Origin: Actinobacteria bacterium OV450
GTDB lineage: Bacteria; Actinomycetota; Actinomycetes; Streptomycetales; Streptomycetaceae
Direction: 5' to 3'
Length of the DNA stretch: 64,000 nucleotides
Assembly (NCBI GenBank): GCA_001298555.1
Contig: LJCW01000390.1
Location: 1-64,000 of the forward strand
A program made the translations under genes and the position numbers. Of this stretch, positions 49,858 to 57,969 are shown piece by piece. Positions within the stretch are counted from its first letter, which is position 1. The number at the start of each line of letters is the position of its first letter. The notes under the pieces are model-generated. The model made no database searches and was not told where the DNA came from. It saw nothing but the letters and a program-made list of their open reading frames with translations.

Positions 49858-51062
49858 GCCGCCGCCTCCGTGCGCGGGCCGCGCCGCTCCCGCACGGCCC
49901 AGGCCGTCGCGACGGCGCCCGCCAGCGCGAACTCGCCGGCGACGAGCAGCCAGCCCGGCCCGTACCGGCCCGCCTCGGCGAGCGGCCCGAACAGCGGGGG
50001 ACCGATCGCGAACCCGGCGAAGAACCCTGCGGCGACGAGCGCGGAGTCCTGGCCGGCCGCGCCGGGGGCGGCCCGCTGCAGCACCAGCACCATCGAGACG
50101 GCGTTGCCGGAGACGGCGAACACGCCGACGGCCACGGCGGCCACCCAGACCAGCGGCCGTACGTACAGGGCCGCGACCAGCAGGGACGCGGCCAGGACCG
50201 CCCCGGCCGCCAGCCCTGCGGGCAGCCGTTCGGCGCGCCCCGGCCGGGCCGCCCTCGACCAGCCGACCCGCCCGGCGACACCCGCGACGCCGAGCACCGC
50301 CACCAGGGCCGCGGCCTGCGTCGGCCCCATGCCGAGCTCGCGGGCCCCGAAGAGCGCCATGTACGTGTTGACCGAGGCGATGCCGCAGCCCAGGAAGAGG
50401 GAGAACACCGCCAGCCACGCGACGGCGCCCCGCGGCACCAGCGACGTGCGCGGCTGCCCCCGTGTCGCAGCAGGATCGGCGGGCAGTGCCCGGTGCGCCC
50501 AGAGGGCGGCCGCGGCGGCAGCGGCGGCGGCCGTCCAGAGCGCCCCGCGCCAGCCGACGGCTGCGGCCAGCGCCGCCAGCGGCAACCCGGCGGCGAAGGC
50601 CCCGAGTTGCACGCCGGACTGCTTCATCCCGGTCACCGCTCCCCGGCGGGCGGGCGCGACGGCGGCCAGGATCGCCTTGTTCGTCGCGGGATTGGCGAGC
50701 GCCTGGGGCACTCCTCCCAGGGCGACGGCGGCGAGCAGGAACCCCGGGCCGGACGCGGCGCCGATCAGCGCGAGCGCCGCCGCTGAGACGAGCAGCAGTA
50801 CGACGAGGGAGCGGCGCGGCCCCGTCCGGTCCACCATGCGCCCGCCGATGGGAGAGAGCACGGCCGCCGCTCCGAACCCGATCGTCGTGGTCAGACCGAG
50901 GAGGGTCGGCGAGAGGCCCCCTTCATCCACCAGGCGCGGGCCGAACGCCCCGAGCAGGAACAGCTGGAGCATCGAGAAGGCCATGGCGGCGGTGAGCAGC
51001 GCCGTCAGCGGGCCGTCCGCGCCTGCCCCGGCGGTGTTCGCCGCGGTCGTGTGCTGCGCCAC
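49854..51062 (-). CDS. MFS transporter
   Basis: 402 aa with 12 predicted TM helices; motif A-like GGRMVDRTGPRRSLVVLLLV after TM2, and GMKQSGVQLGAFAAGLPLAAL in TM5. GTG 51062 is selected because AAGGGA lies 8 nt upstream; longer forms to 51266 run into non-protein-like sequence. Coupled by GTGA to the GH88-like gene, suggesting import of an oligosaccharide breakdown product, though sugar substrates are unproven. Confidence 0.82.
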   Translation of the reverse strand: MAQHTTAANTAGAGADGPLTALLTAAMAFSMLQLFLLGAFGPRLVDEGGLSPTLLGLTTTIGFGAAAVLSPIGGRMVDRTGPRRSLVVLLLVSAAALALIGAASGPGFLLAAVALGGVPQALANPATNKAILAAVAPARRGAVTGMKQSGVQLGAFAAGLPLAALAAAVGWRGALWTAAAAAAAAALWAHRALPADPAATRGQPRTSLVPRGAVAWLAVFSLFLGCGIASVNTYMALFGARELGMGPTQAAALVAVLGVAGVAGRVGWSRAARPGRAERLPAGLAAGAVLAASLLVAALYVRPLVWVAAVAVGVFAVSGNAVSMVLVLQRAAPGAAGQDSALVAAGFFAGFAIGPPLFGPLAEAGRYGPGWLLVAGEFALAGAVATAWAVRERRGPRTEAAA

Positions 51063-51224
51063 TGCCGATTCCCTTCCCGCGCCTGTCATTTGGGTCCAGG
51101 GCAGTGGTCGCGGCGGCCAATGTGCGGGTTCCCAGGGGCTGTTGTGATGTGCAACACATGGGGTTTTGTCCGGTGATGCCAATTCCGGGCGCCCCTCTGT
51201 GACCGCCTCGGGAGGGGTGCGACG

Positions 51225-51239
51225 ATGAGCCCGCCATGA
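51225..51239 (+). other. Four-codon mini-ORF (MSPP-stop) overlapping the next start
   Basis: GGAGGGG (51211-51217) lies 7 nt before ATG 51225, which reads MSPP then TGA at 51237-51239. That stop overlaps ATG 51236 of the Met/His-rich protein in another frame (ATGA). The best ribosome site therefore serves the mini-ORF, and the real gene may depend on termination-reinitiation. Confidence 0.5.
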
Positions 51240-51994
51240 CCCGGGGACGAAGCTGTCGCGCTGCACGGGCTGCGATGTTCGCAGCCACCTGCGTGCTGCT
51301 CGCCTCCCTCGCCCACGTCCTGATGACGGGGACGGCCGTCCCCGCGTGGACCATGGCGGCGGCCTCCGCCGTCACCGGTGTGCTGGGCTGGTCCCTGGCC
51401 GGCCGCGAACGCGGGCTCCTGGCCGTCACGTCCGCGACCGTCGCCGTCCAGGCCGCCCTGCACGCCGGGTTCGCGCTGGCTCAGGCGGCCGCCGCGGGCG
51501 ATGCGGGGGCCTCCCTCACCCGGCGGTGGGCCGGGTACCTGCTGTGCGCCGGTCCGGCCGCACGCCCGCCGGGCGGCCACGTCCACCACGGGACGGGGGC
51601 GATGACCGGCGGCGGCACGGCCATGGCGATGCAGGCGCCGATGCCCGTGCCGGTGCACATGCCGGCGCAGGGGTCCGTACCCCTGCCGCTGCCCGCCGGG
51701 CACGACATGGGCTCCCTGCCGATGTCACCGGCCGGCATGCTGGCCGGACACCTGCTCGCCGCCCTGCTCTGCGGGCTCTGGCTCGCGTACGGGGAGCAGG
51801 GCGCCTTCCGGGTCCTGCGGGCCCTGGCCGGCCTGCTCCTCGTACCGCTGCGGGTGGTGCTGCGCCTGCCCGCGCCCGTCGGCCGGCCGCGCCTGCGGAT
51901 GCGCCCGGACCGCCGGGTCCGCCCCCTGCGCGGGCTGCTGCTCGTCCGTTCCCTGACCTCGCGGGGGCCACCGCCCGGGACCGCTGTCAGCTGA
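51236..51994 (+). CDS. Met/His-rich membrane protein, possible copper handling
   Basis: 252 aa. Two to three N-terminal TM helices (about 10-100), then a loop of about 65 residues rich in Met and His (HVHHGTGAMTGGGTAMAMQA, MPVPVHMPAQ, GHDMGSLPM), another TM (about 163-185) and an Arg-rich C-terminus. Met/His clusters of this kind bind Cu(I)/Cu(II). It is followed by an ECF sigma gene in the same direction. No known family name; role inferred only from composition and context. Confidence 0.72.
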   Translation: MTRGRSCRAARAAMFAATCVLLASLAHVLMTGTAVPAWTMAAASAVTGVLGWSLAGRERGLLAVTSATVAVQAALHAGFALAQAAAAGDAGASLTRRWAGYLLCAGPAARPPGGHVHHGTGAMTGGGTAMAMQAPMPVPVHMPAQGSVPLPLPAGHDMGSLPMSPAGMLAGHLLAALLCGLWLAYGEQGAFRVLRALAGLLLVPLRVVLRLPAPVGRPRLRMRPDRRVRPLRGLLLVRSLTSRGPPPGTAVS

Positions 51995-52151
51995 CAGCCG
52001 GCTCACCGACGCGCGCGACGCCACGGCGCTGCACGCCTCGGTCATCGGACCCGCCGACCGGCGGGCCGTACCGCTCACCGGCCCGCCTCGCCCCGCAGTG
52101 CGTGCGCGGCGCCGGATCCCGGATCCCGGATTCCCAGAAGGACATCAGGCG

Positions 52152-52784
52152 ATGACCCCTGCCCTGCTTCCCCGTCCGACCGCCGCCGAGACGGCGCCGC
52201 CGCGCCACACCGGTGGCCCGGACGAGCCGACGACCCTGCTGGCGCTCGCCGCCCGCGACGGCGACCCCGACGCGGTGGACCGCTTCGTACGGGCGCTGCA
52301 CCGAGACGTCCGGCGCTACGTGGCCCACCTCAGCGCCGATCCGCAGTCCGCGGACGATCTGACCCAGGAGACCTTCCTGCGCGCCCTGGGCAGCCTGCAC
52401 CGCTTCGAGGGCCGCTCCTCCGCCCGCACCTGGCTGCTCTCGATCGCCCGGCGCACCGTCATCGACAGCCTGCGCCACAAGGCGGCCCGCCCCAGGATCT
52501 CGGACCGCGACGACTGGCAGTCCGCCGCCGAACGGGCCCAGCCCCGCGGCCTTCCGGGGTTCGAGGACGGGATCGCCCTCGCGGAACTCCTCGGGGCGAT
52601 ACCCGCCGAACGCCGTGACGTGTTCGTCCTGACCCAGGTCCTGGGGCTGCCCTACGCGGAGGCGGCGTCCGCGCTCGGCTGCCCGGTCGGCACGGTGCGC
52701 TCCCGCGTGGCCCGCGCCCGCACGTCGCTGATCGAACTCCTCGCGAACGCCGAGCGACCCGAGCTCGCGGCGTCGGCCGCCTGA
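52152..52784 (+). CDS. ECF-type RNA polymerase sigma factor
   Basis: 210 aa. Sigma region 2 (ALHRDVRRYVAHLSADPQSADDLTQETFLRALGSLHRFEGRSSARTWLLSIARRTVIDSLRH) and region 4 (ELLGAIPAERRDVFVLTQVLGLPYAEAASALGCPVGTVRSRVARARTSLIELL). No anti-sigma gene with a zinc-binding HxxxCxxC motif follows; the upstream membrane protein could act as its sensor (inference). Downstream is a terminator hairpin. Confidence 0.9.
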   Translation: MTPALLPRPTAAETAPPRHTGGPDEPTTLLALAARDGDPDAVDRFVRALHRDVRRYVAHLSADPQSADDLTQETFLRALGSLHRFEGRSSARTWLLSIARRTVIDSLRHKAARPRISDRDDWQSAAERAQPRGLPGFEDGIALAELLGAIPAERRDVFVLTQVLGLPYAEAASALGCPVGTVRSRVARARTSLIELLANAERPELAASAA

Positions 52785-52790
52785 CCCGCC

Positions 52791-52821
52791 GGCCCGGGGC
52801 GGGACATCCCCTCCCCGGGCC
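52791..52821. terminator. Terminator hairpin after the ECF sigma gene
   Basis: GGCCCGGGG (52791-52799) pairs with CCCCGGGCC (52813-52821); the loop itself contains GGGACATCCC. It separates convergent transcripts. Confidence 0.65.
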
Positions 52822-52837
52822 CCGCCCGCACCTGGGC

Positions 52838-54367
52838 CTAGCCGCCCTTCAGGCGGCGGACGACCTCGTCGGAGACGCGTTTTTGGAGGTCGGCGAGTTG
52901 CTCGGGGGTGTACGCGCTGAGGTCGCCGGGGGCGGGGCCCGGCCCGCCCTGGTCCTTCTGTCTCTTTTTCTCCTGTTCCCGGCGCTGGAGTTCCTGTTCC
53001 TCCGGTGAGCCCGGTGCCGCGTAAGCGCACTGGACGAGCGCCCCGTCGGCGGTCTTCAGACAGGTGGCCTCGCGGCCGGCGACCTGGCCCCTGCCCTCCA
53101 CCCGGTACCGGATGTTCTGCTCGCTGCCGATCGTGGCGGTCCAGGTGCTGCCGCCGGTGGGTACGACCTCGAACACCCGGTCCTCGTTGTAGCAGCACAC
53201 GTCCCGGTACTCCGCCTTGATCAGCTCGACGAGCGCCTTCGGTGACGACCACGTCGGATCGAGCCGGTGGACGGTCATCGGGGCGAGCCCGCCGCCCTGG
53301 TGCCGCGTCGGCACCGTGGACACGGCCACGACCGAGCTGGCCTCCCCCTGCGGGGTGAGCGGGGTGACGTAGGCGCTGCGGCCGCTGCCGTCGCGGTACT
53401 GGAGGGTGAACTCCGACTCGTTGCCCTCGTTGGCCCCGTCCTCGGACGCGTCCCAGCCGCTGCGCTCGAACCACCAGTCGCTGAAGCTGCCGACCGCGGC
53501 GGTGCCCTCGCGCTGGCGGGCCGCGAGGCTGAGCGGATAGGTCGGGCCGGGGGCCGCGGTCGCGTCGGAGGTGATCGTGAGCTTCCCGGTCCTGCCGTTG
53601 TACAGCGCGAGACCGGCGGGCCGCTCGGTGACCACCAGGATCCCGGTCTGGCGTTTGAGCGGGACGACCACGATCGGGGTGTCGCCCGAGCAGGTCACGT
53701 AGGCGTCGTCGGCGTCGAAGCGCACCCAGCGCTTCTGCGCGGAGATCTTCCGGCCGAGGTTGTGGGTGAACCAGCCGCCGATCCGGGCATCGGCCCTGTC
53801 CACGTCGAACGCACAGCGCTGCTGGCTGCGGCCGTTGCCGCCGAGCGGGATCTCCTGCACGAGACCCACCTCGTATCCGGCCAGCCAGCCGCTCCGTTCG
53901 ACGAGGGTGGCGAAGCGGTTCGAGTCGGGCAGGTACGTGATGTCGGAGATCTCACCGGTGACGTCGCCGAGGTGCGGGGCGGCCTGCGCCTTCCCGACCA
54001 GGTAGGGCGCCCGGGCCGCCAGCTCGGGCACGGGCTCGCTCACGATCCGCACGTCCTTCATGTACGCGCGGTCCTGGAGGTACGGCCCGTACATCAGCCA
54101 CCAGACCGCGAGGCCCAGCCCGAGGAAGCCGCCCACCCATCCGAGGACCACCGCCGCGGTGCCCCCGCCGGCCGAACCCCTGCCCCTCCGCGCCAGCCTG
54201 ACCACCAGCCACAGCAGTGCGACGAGGGCGCCCGCCAGCAGCGGCGCGGCGAACCAGGAGAAGAGCTTGCGGAGCTCCCAGGCGATGATCGTGGTGGCGT
54301 ACGAGGCCCACCACAGGAACAGACCCAGCAGAAGAACGGGTATCCCCACCCGCAATGCCCGACCCAT
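52838..54367 (-). CDS. Membrane-anchored protein of unknown function
   Basis: 509 aa. Three hydrophobic helices within the first 100 residues, then a large, probably extracytoplasmic beta-rich domain (about 105-450) with Trp-rich parts (SDWWFERSGWD) and a Cys pair region (RDVCCYNEDRVFEV). The tail is charged (QRREQEKKRQKDQ) with a final amphipathic helix (TPEQLADLQKRVSDEVVRRL). I do not recognise the family. It is single and convergent with the ECF sigma gene. Confidence 0.7.
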   Translation of the reverse strand: MGRALRVGIPVLLLGLFLWWASYATTIIAWELRKLFSWFAAPLLAGALVALLWLVVRLARRGRGSAGGGTAAVVLGWVGGFLGLGLAVWWLMYGPYLQDRAYMKDVRIVSEPVPELAARAPYLVGKAQAAPHLGDVTGEISDITYLPDSNRFATLVERSGWLAGYEVGLVQEIPLGGNGRSQQRCAFDVDRADARIGGWFTHNLGRKISAQKRWVRFDADDAYVTCSGDTPIVVVPLKRQTGILVVTERPAGLALYNGRTGKLTITSDATAAPGPTYPLSLAARQREGTAAVGSFSDWWFERSGWDASEDGANEGNESEFTLQYRDGSGRSAYVTPLTPQGEASSVVAVSTVPTRHQGGGLAPMTVHRLDPTWSSPKALVELIKAEYRDVCCYNEDRVFEVVPTGGSTWTATIGSEQNIRYRVEGRGQVAGREATCLKTADGALVQCAYAAPGSPEEQELQRREQEKKRQKDQGGPGPAPGDLSAYTPEQLADLQKRVSDEVVRRLKGG

Positions 54368-54419
54368 GAGCGCCCCCCGACGTCAGCTGGGGCAATTCTG
54401 TACCCCCCAGGGGCGGTTG

Positions 54420-55118
54420 TCAGCCGTTTTGCGGCCTCGTCCGGTCGCCGAGGGGGTCGGTCAGGGCGCTCACCTCGGCCTCGTAGAACAGGGCCGGATC
54501 CAGGCCCATGCCGGTGAAGTGGCCCGCCAGTTCCAGGGACAGCACGCCGTGCAGCCTGCTCCAGAAGGCCAGCGCGAGCCGCAGGGCCGCCGCCGGGGCG
54601 TCGGGACGGCTCACGGCCCACTCGCGGTGTCCGGCCAGGTGTTCCTCGAAGGCGCGGAGCTCCCCGCCGGAGGCGGGCTCCGGCGCGGCGGCCGTGCAGG
54701 CACCGAGGAGGACGGACATCATCTCCGCGGCGATCTCGGTGATGTCCTGCGGTGCGTGGTAGCCGGGTACCGGGGTGCCGTAGACGAGGAAGTAGCGGTG
54801 CGGGTCCTCCAGGGCCCAGCGGCGCAGCACCCTCGCCAGTGCGGCGGGGCCGGGCCGGTCCGCTCCCCCGTCGCCGGCGGCCCCGAAGGCGTCGGCCAGG
54901 CTGCGGTAGGCGTCCCGGATGAGCTCGGTGATCAGCTCGTCGCGGTTGGCGAAGTACCGGTACAGCGCCGGCCCGCTCATGCCCATCTGCTTGGCGATCG
55001 CGTTCAGCGACAGCGCGGACGCGCCGGAGCCGGCGATCTGCTGCCAGGCCTTCTCCTTGACCTCTTCGCGCACCTGCTGCCGGTACCGCTCGCGGGGGGT
55101 CTGCGTACTTCCGGCCAT
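54420..55118 (-). CDS. TetR/AcrR family regulator
   Basis: 232 aa. N-terminal HTH: KEKAWQQIAGSGASALSLNAIAKQMGMSGPALYRYFANRDELITELI. The C-terminal ligand domain is of the TetR_C_13/WHG kind (HRYFLVYGTPVPGYHAP). ATG 55118 is preceded by GAGAGGTGG. Divergent from a zinc-less MDR oxidoreductase and flanked by two copies of the same operator, so it most likely represses itself and the oxidoreductase. Confidence 0.9.
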   Translation of the reverse strand: MAGSTQTPRERYRQQVREEVKEKAWQQIAGSGASALSLNAIAKQMGMSGPALYRYFANRDELITELIRDAYRSLADAFGAAGDGGADRPGPAALARVLRRWALEDPHRYFLVYGTPVPGYHAPQDITEIAAEMMSVLLGACTAAAPEPASGGELRAFEEHLAGHREWAVSRPDAPAAALRLALAFWSRLHGVLSLELAGHFTGMGLDPALFYEAEVSALTDPLGDRTRPQNG

Positions 55119-55151
55119 GCCGGCCACCTCTCGTAGCCCGTCTCCTGGTGA

Positions 55152-55166
55152 GTTAGAAGCTATCAC
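55152..55166. promoter_or_regulatory. TetR operator copy 1
   Basis: GTTAGAAGCTATCAC, centred on the palindrome TAGAAGCTA. It is the inverted copy (13 of 15 positions) of the site at 55233-55247, and lies 34 bp upstream of the regulator start. Confidence 0.65.
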
Positions 55167-55202
55167 CATCGGCACGCCCACTCGCGATCGAACGAACCGC
55201 TC

Positions 55203-55247
55203 TTGACATCGCCGCAATGCCCGTTCATTCTCGTTATAGCTTCTAAC
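55203..55247 (+). promoter_or_regulatory. Promoter of the MDR oxidoreductase with TetR operator copy 2
   Basis: TTGACA (55203-55208), 17 nt, CATTCT (55226-55231) as -10, directly followed by GTTATAGCTTCTAAC (55233-55247), whose core TAGCTTCTA is the same palindrome as operator 1 in inverse orientation. The outer CGTTA/TAACG also pair. Repressor bound here would cover the transcription start. Confidence 0.75.
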
Positions 55248-55304
55248 GAACACGAGAAGCACTCATTCGATCCGCGTCATCGGCGCGAACCCCTGGAGGC
55301 CGTC

Positions 55305-56336
55305 ATGAACACCGTGGAGCGCACCGAGATCGTTCTGCCGGGCAAGGTCGAGCCGGAGGGCCTGGAGCTGCACCGGGGGCCGGTCCCCACTCCGGCGGCC
55401 GGCCAGGTGGTGGTCGCGATGGAGGCGACCGGGGTCTCCTTCGCCGAACAGCAGATGCGCCGCGGGCGGTACTACGACCAGCCCGAGTTCCCCTTCGTCC
55501 CCGGCTACGACCTGGTCGGCACGGTGCAGGCCGTCGGCAGGGGCGTCGACCCGGGACTGCTCGGCCGACGGGTGGCCGCCCTGACGAAGACCGGCGGCTG
55601 GGCCAGCCACGTCGCCCTCGACGCCGCCGACGTGGTGGAGGTCCCCGACGGCGTGGGCGCGGCGGAGGCCGAGACCGCGGTCGTCAACGGCATCACCGCC
55701 TGGCAGATGCTCCACCGCAAGGCCCGGGTGCGGGCCGGCCAGACCGTCCTGGTCCACGGGGCCAACGGCGGCGTCGGCTCGATCCTGGTCCAGCTGGCGC
55801 TCGCCGCGGGCGCCGCGGTGATCGGCACCGCCTCCACCCGCCACCACGACGCGCTGCGCGCGCTCGGGGTGACCCCCGTCGACTACCGCTCGGGCAACCT
55901 CCCGGCGCGGGTGCGGGCCCTCGCGCCCGGCGGGGTGGACGCGGTGTTCGACCACGTCGGCGGCGACGGCATCGTGGACTCCTGGCGGCTCCTGGCCCCC
56001 GGCGGCACCCTCGTCTCGTACGGCAGCGCCGCCACTCGCGACGACGAGGGCTCGGGCTCGTGGCCGGTGCTCAAGCTCGTCGGACGGGTATGGCTGTGGA
56101 ACGGCCTGCCCAACGGCCGCCGCGCGTACTTCTTCAACGTGTGGGCCGGTCGCGCCTATGCCAGGAACCGCTTCCGGGCGCGCCTGCGCTCCGACCTCAC
56201 CGAGGTGTTCACGGCCCTGCAGCGCGGCGAGATCACCCCCCAGGTCGCCGCCCGCATCCCGCTGGCCCGCGTCGCGGAGGCGATGCGCCTGGCCGAGTCC
56301 GGCACGGTCGCCGGAAAGGTCGTCCTGGTCCCGTGA
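55305..56336 (+). CDS. Zinc-independent MDR family oxidoreductase (quinone oxidoreductase-like)
   Basis: 343 aa. N-terminal GroES-like domain with GVSFAEQQMRRGRYYDQPEFPFVPGYDLVGTV and no zinc-binding Cys set; Rossmann part with VLVHGANGGVGSILVQLALAAGAAVIGTAS; later GGVDAVFDHVGGDG. An NADPH-dependent enone/quinone reductase by family. GGAGG precedes ATG 55305. First gene after the TetR operator; a DHA2 pump follows 105 bp later after a long palindrome. Confidence 0.88.
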   Translation: MNTVERTEIVLPGKVEPEGLELHRGPVPTPAAGQVVVAMEATGVSFAEQQMRRGRYYDQPEFPFVPGYDLVGTVQAVGRGVDPGLLGRRVAALTKTGGWASHVALDAADVVEVPDGVGAAEAETAVVNGITAWQMLHRKARVRAGQTVLVHGANGGVGSILVQLALAAGAAVIGTASTRHHDALRALGVTPVDYRSGNLPARVRALAPGGVDAVFDHVGGDGIVDSWRLLAPGGTLVSYGSAATRDDEGSGSWPVLKLVGRVWLWNGLPNGRRAYFFNVWAGRAYARNRFRARLRSDLTEVFTALQRGEITPQVAARIPLARVAEAMRLAESGTVAGKVVLVP

Positions 56337-56360
56337 CGGGACCGGTCCCGTCACGGGACC
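56327..56360. terminator. Perfect 34-bp palindrome over the oxidoreductase stop codon
   Basis: Left arm GGTCCCGTGACGGGACC (56327-56343) is followed with no loop by its exact reverse complement (56344-56360). Each arm is itself nearly palindromic. The TGA stop lies inside the left arm. It may end transcription or limit read-through to the pump gene; a protein-binding role is also possible. Confidence 0.7.
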
Positions 56361-56441
56361 GTCCCGGCATGCGCCGGGGCCGGGCCCGGCGCAGTCTGAA
56401 ACGAGCGCGCCCGAGTGGACGGGCGTGTGGAGGTGGTTCCG

Positions 56442-57872
56442 GTGGACCAGGCACGAACCCCGCAGCGGCCGTCCGGCGCGCAGCGGCGCATCCTCGCCCC
56501 GCTGGCGCTCGCCCAGTTCATCTGCAGCTTCGCCGGGTCCAACATGAACGTGATGATCAACGACATCAGCGAGGACCTCGACACCACCGTCCAGGGGGTG
56601 CAGACCGCCATCACGATCTTCCTGCTGGTGATGGCCGCACTGATGATCCCGGGCGGCAAGCTGACCGACATCCACGGCCGCAAACGCTGCCTCCTGGCCG
56701 GCCTCGTCATCTACGGCATCGGCGCCCTGCTCAGCGCCGCCGCCCCGGGGCTGGGCGTGCTGATCCTCGGGAACTCGATCCTGGAGGGCATCGGAACGGC
56801 CCTGCTCATCCCGCCCGTCTACATCCTCACGACGCTCATCTTCACGGACCTGACCTCACGGGCCCGCGCCTTCGGCGTCATCATGGCGCTGGGCGGCATC
56901 GGCGCCGCCGCCGGACCGCTGATCGGCGGGCTTATCACGTCGTGGCTGAGCTGGCGGGCGGCCTTCGTGTTCCAGGCCCTGGTCATCGTCGTGATCATCG
57001 TGCTGAGCCGCAGTCTCGAGGACCCCCTGCCGCCCGACCCGGCGCGCCGCTTCGACACCACGGGAGCCGTCCTCTCGGCCACCGGCCTCGTCCTCGTCGT
57101 CATGGGCATCCTCGCGGCCGACGACAACGTCTGGCTGATGATCGGCCTGCTCGTCCTCGGCGCCCTCGTGCTCTTCTGGTTCTTCCGGTCCGTCCGGGCC
57201 AAGGAGCGGGCGGGGAGGGAACCCCTGCTGTCCACCAGCCTGTTCCGCAGTCGCACCTCCAACCTGGGCCTCGTCACGCAGAACGTCCAGTGGCTGCTGC
57301 TGATGGGTTCCTCGTTCACCATCGCGGCCTACCTGCAGGTCGTGCGCGGCTACGACGCCATCCAGACCGGCGTCATCTTCACCGCCGCCACCCTCGGCCT
57401 GCTCGTGTCCTCGCTCGGGGCCCAACGGCTCGCCGAGCGGCGGCCCCAGCGCACCCTCATCATGACCGGCTTCGTCGTCACCATCGCCGGCATCGTCGTC
57501 CTGATCGCGATGGCCGGCGGTTCCCCGAACCCCTGGGCCCTCACCCCCGGTCTCCTGCTGATCGGGCTGGGCCTCGGCGTGATGCTGACCCCCTCGGTCA
57601 ACGTCGTCCAGTCGAGCTTCCCCGAGGAGCGGCAGGGCGAGATATCCGGCCTCTCCCGCAGCGTGTCGAACCTCGGCTCCTCGCTGGGCACGGCCGTGGC
57701 CGGCACCATCCTGGTCGCCGGGCTCACCAGCGGCGCCTACGCCGCCGCCATGATCACGCTGGCCGTGATCGGGCTCGCCGGACTCGCCGCCGCGGTACTC
57801 CTTCCGCGGCAGCCGCCCCTGGGGACGGCGCCGGCCTCCGCCCCGGACCCCACCACACGGCACACGCCCTGA
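56442..57872 (+). CDS. DHA2-type MFS drug transporter (14 TM)
   Basis: 476 aa, 14 predicted TM helices. Features: NVMINDISEDLDTTVQGVQTAITIFLLVMAALMIPGGKLTDIHGRKRCLL (TM1-3 with motif A), GNSILEGIGTALLIPPVYIL (motif C region) and LTPSVNVVQSSFPEERQGEISGLSRSVSNLGSSLGTAVAG near the end. GTG 56442 is chosen for GGAGG 8 nt upstream. Probably exports a toxic compound, possibly the inducer of the nearby TetR. Confidence 0.87.
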   Translation: MDQARTPQRPSGAQRRILAPLALAQFICSFAGSNMNVMINDISEDLDTTVQGVQTAITIFLLVMAALMIPGGKLTDIHGRKRCLLAGLVIYGIGALLSAAAPGLGVLILGNSILEGIGTALLIPPVYILTTLIFTDLTSRARAFGVIMALGGIGAAAGPLIGGLITSWLSWRAAFVFQALVIVVIIVLSRSLEDPLPPDPARRFDTTGAVLSATGLVLVVMGILAADDNVWLMIGLLVLGALVLFWFFRSVRAKERAGREPLLSTSLFRSRTSNLGLVTQNVQWLLLMGSSFTIAAYLQVVRGYDAIQTGVIFTAATLGLLVSSLGAQRLAERRPQRTLIMTGFVVTIAGIVVLIAMAGGSPNPWALTPGLLLIGLGLGVMLTPSVNVVQSSFPEERQGEISGLSRSVSNLGSSLGTAVAGTILVAGLTSGAYAAAMITLAVIGLAGLAAAVLLPRQPPLGTAPASAPDPTTRHTP

Positions 57873-57969
57873 CGCACGGGGAGCCGTCACCCCTCCTCTC
57901 CCACCGGCGCACGCCGGAGGGCGATCTTGACGGGTCGAGCACAGAATGACCACGAGAGGGGTGAGGGTG

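Noticed and set aside
51063..51224. Inverted repeat TGTTG-N7-CAACA near 51140-51157 as an operator of the MFS/GH88 genes
   Set aside because: Only five-base arms; too weak to call without a second copy or a nearby regulator gene.
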